From an uncultured Eubacterium sp. (lineage in GTDB: Bacteria; Bacillota; Clostridia; Oscillospirales; Acutalibacteraceae): DNA of 64,000 nucleotides. The stretch spans positions 39,752 to 103,751 of the forward strand of contig CAJTZJ010000006.1 of the NCBI GenBank assembly GCA_910583925.1, read 5' to 3'. Of this stretch, positions 6,913-14,252 are shown in pieces (position 1 is the first letter of the stretch; every line of letters starts with the position of its first letter). Under the pieces are notes generated by a model, which saw only the letters and a program-made list of their open reading frames with translations, was not told the origin of the DNA and ran no database searches. The translations under genes and the position numbers were made by a program.

Positions 6913-7104
6913 TGGACAACAACATTTTGGTTTTTCGTTATCGTGCTTATGCCTTGTGCATTTATATACACAATTCAGAATCATAAAAGGTTGCACAAAA
7001 CTTTTTACGGTTTTTATGTGTTCTATTGTATAAGTATAAAATTCATCCAAAAGTGTTGCAAAAATTTTAATGTAAATATATTTATCCTTTTTTTGGTATT
7101 ATCA
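6913..7104. other. AT-rich intergenic stretch
   Basis: This lies between the M14 promoter and the tRNA terminator. I see no convincing ORF, repeat or hairpin here. Reading frames crossing it would also run through the tRNA and are discarded. Confidence 0.6.
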
Positions 7105-7159
7105 GAAATATCAAAAAAAACAAAAAGAAATAGAGCCGAACATAAAAATTCAGCTCTAT
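7105..7159 (-). terminator. Intrinsic terminator of the initiator tRNA gene
   Basis: Stem ATAGAGCTGAA / TTCGGCTCTAT on the minus strand (7159-7149 and 7140-7130, one G-U), then a T-rich run (TTTCTTTTTG followed by eight T). Confidence 0.85.
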
Positions 7160-7164
7160 CACAG

Positions 7165-7240
7165 TGGTTGCGGGGGCAGGACTCGAACCTGCGACCTCCG
7201 GGTTATGAGCCCGACGAGCTTCCAACTGCTCTACCCCGCG
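7165..7240 (-). tRNA. Initiator tRNA-fMet (CAT anticodon)
   Basis: A 76-nt cloverleaf including an encoded CCA (7167-7165). The acceptor strand begins CGCGGGG and ends CCCCGCA, giving the unpaired C1-A72 that marks initiator tRNA. The anticodon stem has the three G-C pairs GGG/CCC flanking CTCATAA, another initiator trait. The anticodon CAT is at 7207-7205 and the T arm is GCAGG-TTCGAGT-CCTGC. The gene is alone, with a promoter at 7287-7314 and a short leader containing a GCGAAG / CTTCGC hairpin (7252-7273). Confidence 0.97.
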
Positions 7241-7286
7241 ATATATATTCTGCGAAGCTAACGATCACTTCGCTTTGGTAATATAT

Positions 7287-7314
7287 ATTATAGCAGAAAA
7301 TTTAGAATTGTCAA
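7287..7314 (-). promoter_or_regulatory. Promoter of tRNA-fMet
   Basis: Perfect TTGACA (7314-7309) and TATAAT (7292-7287) with a 16-bp spacer, about 40-47 bp before the tRNA. Confidence 0.8.
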
Positions 7315-7373
7315 TAGAAAAATTATAGTGTTTTATTAAAAATATTTCACATAATACTTTTGGTGATACATTT

Positions 7374-8096
7374 ATGAAAAAGGAATTTGAAAATGCCATT
7401 TTGCTGGGGACGGAAATTGTTGAAAACGGAGGAGAAATTGCAAGAGCAGAAGAAACGGTTGAACGAATCTGCAAATCCTTTGGGGCTGAGAATATCAATG
7501 TTTTTATTATCCCCTCTTTGATTTCCGTTACTGCAACAATAAACGGAGAAGAAATTACATCTACACGAAGAATCTACAAAAATGATTTAAACCTTGGCGC
7601 TCTTGAAAAAATAAACAGTGAATCACGAAAGAAATGCAACGAAAAAACATCAAACAGCAAAATAAGTTATCACTATAACATTATATTCAGCATCTTCTGC
7701 GTTATTCTGGCAACAGGTGCTTTTTGCATATTTTTCGGCGGCACATTGCTTGATGCTCTGTTTTCGGGATTGACCGGTATCATAATTAATTATATGCCTT
7801 ACAGCAAAAAATTATTTAACATATTTTCAAAAACGCTTATTGAAGCTACAATTGCAGGGATGCTCTCCTTTATGCCGTCACTGATAGGTATAAGCACACA
7901 TCCCGACAAAATTATGATTGGCACAATTATGCTTCTGATTCCGGGAATGAGCATCGGTGCTTCAATGAAGGATATGATGAGCGGAAACCTGATTGCAGGG
8001 ATTCTGCAGCTTATAGAAGCAATTATTATTGCATTTGCAATCACGCTGGGATTTTCCATTTCATTAATAATTTTCGGAAGTGATTACCTTGCTTGA
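7374..8096 (+). CDS. Threonine/serine exporter, ThrE N-terminal-type subunit (DUF1212)
   Basis: A 240-aa protein. A soluble segment of about 95 residues contains GGEIARAEETVERIC and FIIPSLISVTATI, typical of the ThrE cytoplasmic domain, followed by about five transmembrane segments including SFMPSLIGIS and LIPGMSIGAS. In many Firmicutes the ThrE exporter is split into two proteins; this one and the next gene make the pair. The predicted role is export of threonine, serine or related amino acids using the proton gradient. Only a weak TTGGTG lies upstream of the ATG. The stop lies 17 nt inside the next reading frame, implying coupled translation. Confidence 0.85.
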   Translation: MKKEFENAILLGTEIVENGGEIARAEETVERICKSFGAENINVFIIPSLISVTATINGEEITSTRRIYKNDLNLGALEKINSESRKKCNEKTSNSKISYHYNIIFSIFCVILATGAFCIFFGGTLLDALFSGLTGIIINYMPYSKKLFNIFSKTLIEATIAGMLSFMPSLIGISTHPDKIMIGTIMLLIPGMSIGASMKDMMSGNLIAGILQLIEAIIIAFAITLGFSISLIIFGSDYLA

Positions 8097-8523
8097 AATA
8101 TTAACCTGCATTATCGGAACCTTTGGCTTTTCGGTTCTGCTTAAAGTATCAAAGCAAAAGCTGATATATACTGTTTTAGGCGGTACGATCTCCGCTTCAT
8201 TATCATATTTTTTAATACAAATGGGTTTCGGAAGCTTTTCATCAACCTTTTTCGCCATGGCAGCCATCTGCATATACAGCGAAGCTCTTGCAAGAATAAT
8301 CAAAACACCGGCAAATATTATTTTATTGCCAAGCACCATACCGCTTCTTCCGGGAGGCAGTCTTTACTACACTTTAAGCTATCTTCTTCATTCGGACAGA
8401 GAAAATTTTTCAATTCATGCAAAAGAAACTGCTTTAGTGGGCGGAGGAATTGCATTGGGCGCTATATTTATTTCGATAATCTTAACCGCAATTACAGATA
8501 TAAAGACAAAGTTTTCCGAATAA
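8080..8523 (+). CDS. Threonine/serine exporter, ThrE C-terminal-type subunit (DUF3815)
   Basis: A 147-aa protein with about five transmembrane segments; ILLPSTIPLLPGGSLYYT is the family's conserved loop and matches the C-terminal half of one-piece ThrE. It overlaps the preceding subunit, and together they should form the ten-helix exporter. The start is uncertain: GTG at 8080 gives the full reading, while TTG at 8089 gives a more usual N-terminus (LLEILTCIIG) with GGAAG 9 nt upstream. The gene ends in a long AT-rich stretch without a clear terminator before the mobile-element scar. Confidence 0.85.
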   Translation: MITLLEILTCIIGTFGFSVLLKVSKQKLIYTVLGGTISASLSYFLIQMGFGSFSSTFFAMAAICIYSEALARIIKTPANIILLPSTIPLLPGGSLYYTLSYLLHSDRENFSIHAKETALVGGGIALGAIFISIILTAITDIKTKFSE

Positions 8524-8626
8524 TTTTTCAAGATGATAAAATTTATATAAAATTTTATATCTAATTTTCGATTATCCTCATAAACACTATACTTTCAAGT
8601 ATTTTGAAGTATAGAAAACCATTCAT

Positions 8627-8651
8627 TTTACCACGAATTTACCACGATTGA
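8627..8651 (+). repeat. att-like direct repeat, left copy
   Basis: The 25-bp segment TTTACCACGAATTTACCACG plus ATTGA resembles 10191-10216 (TTTACCACGATTTTAACCAC plus GCTTGA) in the same orientation. The right copy lies 7 bp after the stop of the truncated integrase, the usual place for an attachment site or element end. The two copies bracket the 1.6-kb scar. Confidence 0.55.
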
Positions 8652-8684
8652 ATGAGCCTTGATATGACCTATAAAATAACACTC

Positions 8685-8717
8685 AAAAGACATCATTATA
8701 CCTAAATGGTGTCTTTT
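8685..8717. terminator. Bidirectional hairpin terminator
   Basis: Thirteen-bp stem AAAAGACATCATT / AATGGTGTCTTTT (one G-U) with T-runs available on both strands. It lies in the otherwise gene-free 8524-8781 interval. Confidence 0.6.
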
Positions 8718-8720
8718 TAA

Positions 8721-8750
8721 AAAGCAGTCAATCCTAAAACTAACTGCTTT
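8721..8750 (-). terminator. Terminator of the small membrane-protein operon
   Basis: AAAGCAGT / ACTGCTTT stem (8750-8743 and 8728-8721) followed on the minus strand by TTTTT. Confidence 0.65.
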
Positions 8751-8781
8751 GTATGTAGATATGAAATTGTCAAACTGGGAT

Positions 8782-9117
8782 TTATTTTAATAAATATTTT
8801 TCAAATGCTTTGTGCGTATCAAAGTGAACCTCTTTGAAAAATAAAATGAACCAAACAATAAAAGCCGGAATAGCCATATATGATGTTAAAAAATAAGATA
8901 ACACTGCTCCTATTAACATTATACCAGCCCATGTAAAACACTGATTTTTTATATCACGAGAAATATGAGCTTTATCATACAATGCCTGTTCTTCTTTTGG
9001 CAACGAATTAAATCCCGAAACAAATTTAGCCGCTTTTTCTTTAAATATTGCAAATAACACTCCTATAATCACAAATGGAATAACCAAAACTCCACATAGC
9101 CAAAACCCTATATTCAT
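8782..9117 (-). CDS. DUF3784-type small membrane protein
   Basis: A 111-aa protein. A transmembrane segment (GVLVIPFVIIGVLFAIF) comes first, then the conserved cytoplasmic motif KFVSGFNSLPKEEQALYDK, then two more hydrophobic segments. This order and the GFNSLPKEE motif match the DUF3784 family, which has no known function and is common in Firmicutes and their integrative elements. The start at 9117 is preferred because AAGGAAG lies about 8 nt upstream; the GTG at 9135 would translate the Shine-Dalgarno sequence itself. It is the last gene of a three-gene minus-strand operon inside the element scar. Confidence 0.75.
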   Translation of the reverse strand: MNIGFWLCGVLVIPFVIIGVLFAIFKEKAAKFVSGFNSLPKEEQALYDKAHISRDIKNQCFTWAGIMLIGAVLSYFLTSYMAIPAFIVWFILFFKEVHFDTHKAFEKYLLK

Positions 9118-9138
9118 AGTATATTCTTCCTTCACAAC

Positions 9139-9267
9139 TTAAGATTTATTATTTTCTTTATCGTTAAAATATTCTTTCAGTGCATCTTTCACAGCCCATT
9201 TAACAATAAAATATACACCCAATATAATAATCAGTATGCCTATTATAGCAAGTGGTAACCATTCCAT
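9139..9267 (-). CDS. Small 42-aa membrane protein (DUF6019-like)
   Basis: The translation is MEWLPLAIIGILIIILGVYF, then IVKWAVKDALKEYFNDKENNKS. It has one N-terminal transmembrane helix followed by a short charged amphipathic tail. The VKWAVKDALKEYF tail resembles the small DUF6019 family, though this is recalled and not searched. GGGGGG lies 8-9 nt upstream of the ATG at 9267, a strong if unusual ribosome binding site. It lies 21 nt upstream of the DUF3784 gene and downstream of the 51-aa gene, so the three are probably co-transcribed. Function unknown. Confidence 0.65.
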   Translation of the reverse strand: MEWLPLAIIGILIIILGVYFIVKWAVKDALKEYFNDKENNKS

Positions 9268-9304
9268 TCATTTATCCCCCCTTTAACTGGAAATTTTCTC
9301 TTTC

Positions 9305-9460
9305 TTATTTATTTTGATTATAGCGTTTCTTATTCCACAACGAACCTACTAACATACCGATTGAAGATATTATTGCTTCAGCTACAATCATTCCCAAGAC
9401 TGGGGCATTCAGTTTGTAAAAAGCAATGCTGTTTACCATTTTAAATGTATCGTCTATCAT
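9305..9460 (-). CDS. Small 51-aa membrane protein, unknown
   Basis: It begins MIDDTFKMVNSIAFYKLNAP and has one hydrophobic segment (VLGMIVAEAIISSIGMLVG) followed by a basic end, WNKKRYNQNK. I do not recognise the family. The ribosome binding site is weak (AAGTGATG), and an internal ATG at residue 8 is an alternative start. Support comes from position: it is the first frame after a good promoter (9544-9572) and is followed at short distance by two better supported small membrane genes. Confidence 0.45.
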   Translation of the reverse strand: MIDDTFKMVNSIAFYKLNAPVLGMIVAEAIISSIGMLVGSLWNKKRYNQNK

Positions 9461-9543
9461 ATGACTTTGACATCACTTATAACGTTCATCAAAATTCTTT
9501 GACAATCGCATTGATTTCAATTTTTCGATTTCTTCATATCTGT

Positions 9544-9572
9544 ATTATAACATTCTCATATCAGCAATACAA
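9544..9572 (-). promoter_or_regulatory. Promoter of the small membrane-protein operon
   Basis: TTGTAT (9572-9567), 17 bp with an extended -10 TG, and TATAAT (9549-9544) on the minus strand. The leader of about 75 nt before the ATG at 9460 contains a stopped frame encoding RYEEIEKLKSMRLSKNFDER, possibly the tail of a lost gene. Confidence 0.6.
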
Positions 9573-9620
9573 TATAATTTTATGCACCGATAATCTTATT
9601 GAACAGCTCTAACAGACACC

Positions 9621-10184
9621 ATGTCATCACTCCAATCTGAAATTTTGGCAAAGACAGGACTTCGTATCTCGGAACTGTGCGGACTGACAATCATGGACGT
9701 TGATTTTATCCATGAGGTTGTAGTTATCGACCACCAGTTACTAAAAAGCAAGGAACAGGGCTATTATATTGAAACGCCTAAGACAAAAAGCGGAACAAGG
9801 CAAGTGCCATTAAGCAGAGAAACGATACAAGCATTTCAACGGGTTATGAAGAAACGCCCAAAGGCAGAACCATTTGTGATAGACGGACGGGGCAACTTTC
9901 TATTTGTCAATCATAAAGGCAATCCCAAAGTTGCGATTGATTACAATATGCTTTTTGTCCGTATGGTAAAGAAATACAACAAGCACCATAAGGATAACCC
10001 CTTGCCACATATCACACCGCATACACTACGCCATACGTTCTGCACAAGGCTGGCAAGCAAGAACATGAACCCGAAAGATTTACAGTATATCATGGGACAT
10101 TCAAATATCAGTATCACAATGAACTGGTATGCTCATGCGTCCATAGATACTGCAAAATCAGAGGTTCAGCGTCTAATCGCATAA
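9621..10184 (+). pseudogene. Tyrosine recombinase/integrase remnant, catalytic domain only
   Basis: The 187 residues cover the catalytic domain of a Tn916-type integrase. TGLRISELCGLT (first Arg), PKTKSGTRQVPL (Lys), HTLRHTFCTRL (His-x-x-Arg), MGHSNI (His) and the nucleophile in MNWYAHASI (Tyr) are all intact. Family members are usually near 400 residues; the arm-binding and core-binding N-terminal domains are absent, and no frame upstream of 9621 restores them. The apparent ATG at 9621 lacks a good ribosome binding site. I read it as a truncated, probably inactive integrase left by an excised or decayed element. The att-like repeat 7 bp past the stop fits that. Confidence 0.75.
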
Positions 10185-10190
10185 GAAGTA

Positions 10191-10216
10191 TTTACCACGA
10201 TTTTAACCACGCTTGA
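10191..10216 (+). repeat. att-like direct repeat, right copy
   Basis: TTTACCACGATTTTAACCAC plus GCTTGA, the partner of 8627-8651. The two differ at a few positions and by one inserted base, so this is not a recent clean target duplication. Confidence 0.55.
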
Positions 10217-10269
10217 TAGCGAAAATATAAGAAGATAGACCTAGATATGTGAGGTTTACCATAAAAGCA

Positions 10270-10311
10270 AAATGCCCGTAGAGCCGATAAAATAAGGCTT
10301 TGCGGACATTT
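10270..10311 (+). terminator. Hairpin terminator after the integrase remnant
   Basis: A 16-position stem (AAATGCCCGTAGAGCC with GGCTTTGCGGACATTT) carrying one mismatch and two G-U pairs. The T-run is short. Confidence 0.55.
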
Positions 10312-10373
10312 AAGAAGATATAAAAAGATAGTCAAAAAGACATATATAATTTTTATTAAATAATTTAACTTAT

Positions 10374-10402
10374 TTGATTAAATAATTCAATTATGTTAAA
10401 AT
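10374..10402 (+). promoter_or_regulatory. Promoter for the 72-aa gene and alpha-mannosidase
   Basis: TTGATT (10374-10379), 17 bp with an extended -10 TG, and TAAAAT (10397-10402), about 60 bp before the ATG at 10462. A direct repeat ATTAAATAATT overlaps the -35 (copies near 10355 and 10378) and could be an operator. Confidence 0.5.
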
Positions 10403-10461
10403 ACTTGATATATACTTATATATAACTTATAATTAAAGAAAAATTTTACAGGAGAAAAAAT

Positions 10462-10680
10462 ATGAAAGTAAGATTACCTAAGCACAGAGAATTTTTGATT
10501 AAATTTGAGGACAATTATGATAAGGCTGACGAGGCATGGGATGCGCTTAATCAAATTGTTAAGGACTATTCCGTTGACGGAAAATCAATTTACAGCAAAA
10601 CCTTTATTGAAGACAATGAGGACAAAGTTAAAGCTTTGCAGGAAAAATATGAATTCACTTATGAAATAATTGAAAAATAA
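10462..10680 (+). CDS. Unrecognised 72-aa soluble protein upstream of the alpha-mannosidase
   Basis: It begins MKVRLPKHREFLIKFEDNYD, and the remainder is charged and mostly helical in composition, with no signal peptide or transmembrane segment. AGGAGA lies 8 nt upstream of the ATG, a good ribosome binding site. The gene ends 9 nt before the ATG of the GH38 gene, so the two are almost certainly one transcript. I do not recognise a family; it may be a small accessory or regulatory protein of the glycan operon. Confidence 0.7.
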   Translation: MKVRLPKHREFLIKFEDNYDKADEAWDALNQIVKDYSVDGKSIYSKTFIEDNEDKVKALQEKYEFTYEIIEK

Positions 10681-10689
10681 GGCGATAGA

Positions 10690-13600
10690 ATGGAAAAGAA
10701 AAAAGTTTATGCTGTTGCAACTGCCCATTTAGACACGGTTTGGCGCTGGAATCTTGCAACAACAATTGAAGAATACATAACAGATACAATTGCTAAAAAC
10801 CTTGACTTAATTGAAAAATACCCTCATTACAAATTTAATTTTGAGGGTGCATTCCGTTATGCTCTTATTGAGGAGTATTATCCAAAGCATTTTGAGATAA
10901 TCAAAAAACTGATTGAAGACGGCAGATGGTGCGTTTCCGGCTCAAGCTATGAAAACGGAGATGTTAACATTCCCTCTCCCGAAGCATTATTCAGAAATAT
11001 CCTTTTGGGAAACGGCTATTTCAAAGAGAAATTCGGAAAACAATCAACAGATATTTTCCTGCCTGACTGCTTTGGCTTCGGATATGCCCTGCCGGCTGTT
11101 ATGAAGCACGCCGGCTTAAACGGCTTTACAACACAGAAGCTAAGCTGGGGCTCTGCTTATGGGCAACCGTTTGATATAGGAATATGGCAGGGTGTTGACG
11201 GATCAAGGGTTTTTGCTTCAATCGATGCAAAATCCTACAGATACAAATTCAGTGACGATATCAGGGCCGATCTTGGAATTATAGACAAAATATCAGCTAA
11301 TGCTAACCGTTTCGGATTTCCGCAGACGCTTAATCTTTACGGAACAGGAGATTGGGGCGGTTCACCCACTGAAGAGAGTGTTATGGCTCTTGAAAAAAGC
11401 GTTCTGAAAAATGAGAAAAGCGATTTTGAAATCATTTCTGCAGCATCAGATGAAATGTTCAGAGATTTTGAAAAGCTTCCGAAAAACATTCAAGATACCT
11501 TCCCTGTATGGAACAATGAGCTTGTAATGACAGCGCACGGTGCAGGCGCATACACCTCAAGAGCTATGAGCAAACGGCTTAATGCACAGAACGAAAACCT
11601 TGCCGATACTACCGAAAAAGCTTGCGTGCTTGCAAATGCAATCGGTGTTTACAAATATCCGCAAAAGAATATAAACGATGCGTGGAAAAGAGTAATCAGA
11701 CATCAGTTTCATGATGACATCACAGGTACCTCTAATATGGAGGTATATAATGAAGCATTCAACGATTACTTTGTTTCATTAAGCCAGTTTAAAAATGAAT
11801 ACATCGGTGCCGTAGGCGCAATTGCAAATGAGCTTGACACGGAATGGGTTTCCGAATGTGCGGTTATAGTAAATAATCCATCTGCACAAAAAAGAAAGGA
11901 TGCCGTTTCTGCGCATATTAAATTAAAGCATAACGGAACCTTCGTTAAGGTTGTTGATAAAAACGGCAATGAAGTTCCGAGCCAGATTATCAGAAAAAAG
12001 GGCAAGGAATTTGATATTGTATTTCTTGCTGAGGTTAAGCCGCTTGGATACAAAGTTTATGATGTTAAAGCGGCAAACAGCAAATGTGAAATCAAAACGG
12101 ATTTAAAAATCAGCGAGCATATTCTTGAAAACAGCAAATATCAGGTTGTTTTCAACAAAAACGGGGATATTGCCTCAATCGTTGATAAGAAAAACCGAAT
12201 TCAGCTGCTTGACTCCCCTATCAAAATGGCTTTGATAAGTGACACCGGCTCTCTTTCCTATCCAAGCTGGGAAATTCGAAAAGAGGATATTGACAAAGAG
12301 CCAAAATGCTTTGCGAACACACCGATGTTTGAAATCGTTGAGGACGGAGCAGCAAGAGTATCTCTTAAAATCACAAGAGAGGCAGAGCATTCCGCCATTA
12401 TCCAAATGATTTCCTTAACCAGTGAAAGTGAATTCATTAAGGTTGATAATTTCATTGACTGGAGAACCAGAAGAACGATGCTTAAAGCTGTTTTCCCCTT
12501 CTCCTGCAAAAACAGTAAAGCATCTTATGATCTTGGTCTCGGTGTTATTGAAAGAGGAAACAATACAGATAACCTTTACGAAGTACCCGCTCAGAAATGG
12601 GCTGATATAACCGATGAAAGCAATCACTTTGGTGTTTCTGTTTTCTCGGACTGCAAATATGGATGGGATAAGCCGAACGACAATACACTGCGCCTAACCT
12701 GTCTGCACACACCTGCCGGTGCATTTACAAAGGAAACAAGGCAGGATATGCAGGATTTAGGAAGAAATATCTTTTCTTTCGGAATTTACTGCCACAACGG
12801 CGGATTTGAAAACGGTACGCAAACACAGAATGAGAATTTCCAGAAGCCGCTTATTGCTTTTCAGACTACTGCAAGAAGAAAAGGCTGTCTTTCAGATGAT
12901 TTTTCATTTGCAGATATGAACACAAATGATGTATTAATAAGGGCAGTTAAAAATGAGGAAGACGGAACAGGAATTATTATTCGTGTAAACGAAGCAGTCG
13001 GCACATCACACAAAAAGGTCAAGCTTTCATTATTTGAAGAAATTCTATCAGCTGAAGAGGCATTAGCGGATGAAAGCATTATCGGAAGTGCGAAATTCAG
13101 CAAAAAAGAGCTTACCTTTGATATTGCGCCTTATCAGGTAAAAACATTCAGAATTCAACTCACAAAGCCGGAAAAGAAAGGAAGAGAAAGCTTTAAGAAG
13201 CTTCAGCTTGAATACAATTCAAAGGGCTTTACCGCAGACAGCAATATGCGCCATATTATTCTTCAGGGCGGCGGCTGTTCACTTCCTGCCGAGCTATGCC
13301 CCGACTCCTTAACCGTTGGCGGAATCACATTCAGAATGCCTGTTTTATCAAACGGAAATGATGTTATGGTCGCAAGAAATCAGATTCTTGAAATTCCAAA
13401 AGGAACATCAAAGATGTATATTCTTGCAGCTTCCACTCTGGGCGACAGAGAAGCAAGCTTCTTTGTTGATGAAAGAGAAAAACAGCTTAAAATTCTGTCA
13501 TTCAAAGCGCCAATCGGGAAATGGGATATGGCTGCACTTAATCAGAAGGCTGAAATCAAAGACGCCTGCCTTGGTTTGGAATTTACGCATACACATCATC

Positions 13601-13953
13601 CCGAGGGCAACATTGCAAACGGAAAAGCATACTTCTATGTTTATGAAATTGATGTTAGAAACGGCAAAGCATTAACACTGCCGGAGGATAACAGAATTAT
13701 TATTCTCGCAATGACTGCTGTCAGAAAATTCTCTACCACAACACTTGCAACAAAGCTTATAGACACAACACCTAATCCGGATTACAGATTTGATGAGATA
13801 CCGCCTATTGATAAAATTATTGATAAGGCTGATTTTGTTACAATCAGAGCCGGAAAAATTCAGGACCAGATAAAAGGCGGAAAAGGCAAAGGCTTTAAAA
13901 GAGATAATATTGTAACAAATATTATTCGTTCCTATACAAAATCAGAATGGTAA
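10690..13953 (+). CDS. Glycoside hydrolase family 38 alpha-mannosidase
   Basis: A 1087-aa cytoplasmic protein without a signal peptide. The N-terminal GH38 catalytic domain opens with VATAHLDTVWRWN (about residues 8-20), where His and Asp bind the zinc. LPDCFGFGYALPAVMKHAGL (about 118-137) carries the Asp nucleophile, and HQFHDDITGTSN (about 338-349) is the conserved helical-bundle motif. The C-terminal half is beta-rich as in the family. Expected reaction: retaining hydrolysis of alpha-mannosides taken up as oligosaccharides. Length is within the usual 850-1100 range. With the 72-aa gene just upstream it forms a two-gene operon closed by the terminator at 13959. No transporter adjoins it, but a GPH symporter sits at 28751. 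Confidence 0.88.
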   Translation: MEKKKVYAVATAHLDTVWRWNLATTIEEYITDTIAKNLDLIEKYPHYKFNFEGAFRYALIEEYYPKHFEIIKKLIEDGRWCVSGSSYENGDVNIPSPEALFRNILLGNGYFKEKFGKQSTDIFLPDCFGFGYALPAVMKHAGLNGFTTQKLSWGSAYGQPFDIGIWQGVDGSRVFASIDAKSYRYKFSDDIRADLGIIDKISANANRFGFPQTLNLYGTGDWGGSPTEESVMALEKSVLKNEKSDFEIISAASDEMFRDFEKLPKNIQDTFPVWNNELVMTAHGAGAYTSRAMSKRLNAQNENLADTTEKACVLANAIGVYKYPQKNINDAWKRVIRHQFHDDITGTSNMEVYNEAFNDYFVSLSQFKNEYIGAVGAIANELDTEWVSECAVIVNNPSAQKRKDAVSAHIKLKHNGTFVKVVDKNGNEVPSQIIRKKGKEFDIVFLAEVKPLGYKVYDVKAANSKCEIKTDLKISEHILENSKYQVVFNKNGDIASIVDKKNRIQLLDSPIKMALISDTGSLSYPSWEIRKEDIDKEPKCFANTPMFEIVEDGAARVSLKITREAEHSAIIQMISLTSESEFIKVDNFIDWRTRRTMLKAVFPFSCKNSKASYDLGLGVIERGNNTDNLYEVPAQKWADITDESNHFGVSVFSDCKYGWDKPNDNTLRLTCLHTPAGAFTKETRQDMQDLGRNIFSFGIYCHNGGFENGTQTQNENFQKPLIAFQTTARRKGCLSDDFSFADMNTNDVLIRAVKNEEDGTGIIIRVNEAVGTSHKKVKLSLFEEILSAEEALADESIIGSAKFSKKELTFDIAPYQVKTFRIQLTKPEKKGRESFKKLQLEYNSKGFTADSNMRHIILQGGGCSLPAELCPDSLTVGGITFRMPVLSNGNDVMVARNQILEIPKGTSKMYILAASTLGDREASFFVDEREKQLKILSFKAPIGKWDMAALNQKAEIKDACLGLEFTHTHHPEGNIANGKAYFYVYEIDVRNGKALTLPEDNRIIILAMTAVRKFSTTTLATKLIDTTPNPDYRFDEIPPIDKIIDKADFVTIRAGKIQDQIKGGKGKGFKRDNIVTNIIRSYTKSEW

Positions 13954-13958
13954 CAAAC

Positions 13959-13991
13959 AAAACCTCTATACAATTTATGTATAGAGGTTTT
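13959..13991 (+). terminator. Intrinsic terminator of the alpha-mannosidase operon
   Basis: AAAACCTCTATAC / GTATAGAGGTTTT, 13 bp perfect with a 7-nt loop; the TTTT is part of the stem end and ACTTATTTT follows. Confidence 0.85.
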
Positions 13992-14197
13992 ACTTATTTT
14001 AACAGCAATGTTGAAAGTAAAAATGAAAACTTATTAAATGAATGTTGAAAACTACATTAAAATTGTTGAAAAGTTATAAAAGTTTTCAACATTATTGTAT
14101 ATTTACCCCAATTACAAAAGATTTACAAAGGTTACACAATTACTTTTCAACAATTTTAATACAAATTTACAAAAAATTGTCAATATGTATATATGCA

Positions 14198-14232
14198 AAA
14201 ACGGCAGTTGAAAAATATTCAACTGCCGTTTT
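14198..14232 (-). terminator. Intrinsic terminator of ftsZ
   Basis: AAAACGGCAGTTGAA / TTCAACTGCCGTTTT, 15 bp perfect. The minus strand continues TTTGCATATA. The 14000-14197 interval holds only AT-rich sequence with repeated TTGAAAA words. Confidence 0.75.
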
Positions 14233-14252
14233 AAAGTCTTAACTTTTAAAAA

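Noticed and set aside
6943..7281. Plus-strand frame of 112 codons across the tRNA region
   Set aside because: It reads straight through the reverse complement of the initiator tRNA and its terminator, so it cannot be a real gene.
10690..13953. Direct link between the alpha-mannosidase and the GPH symporter at 28751 as one utilisation locus
   Set aside because: They are 15 kb apart with the dcw cluster between them and have separate promoters; no sequence evidence ties them together.
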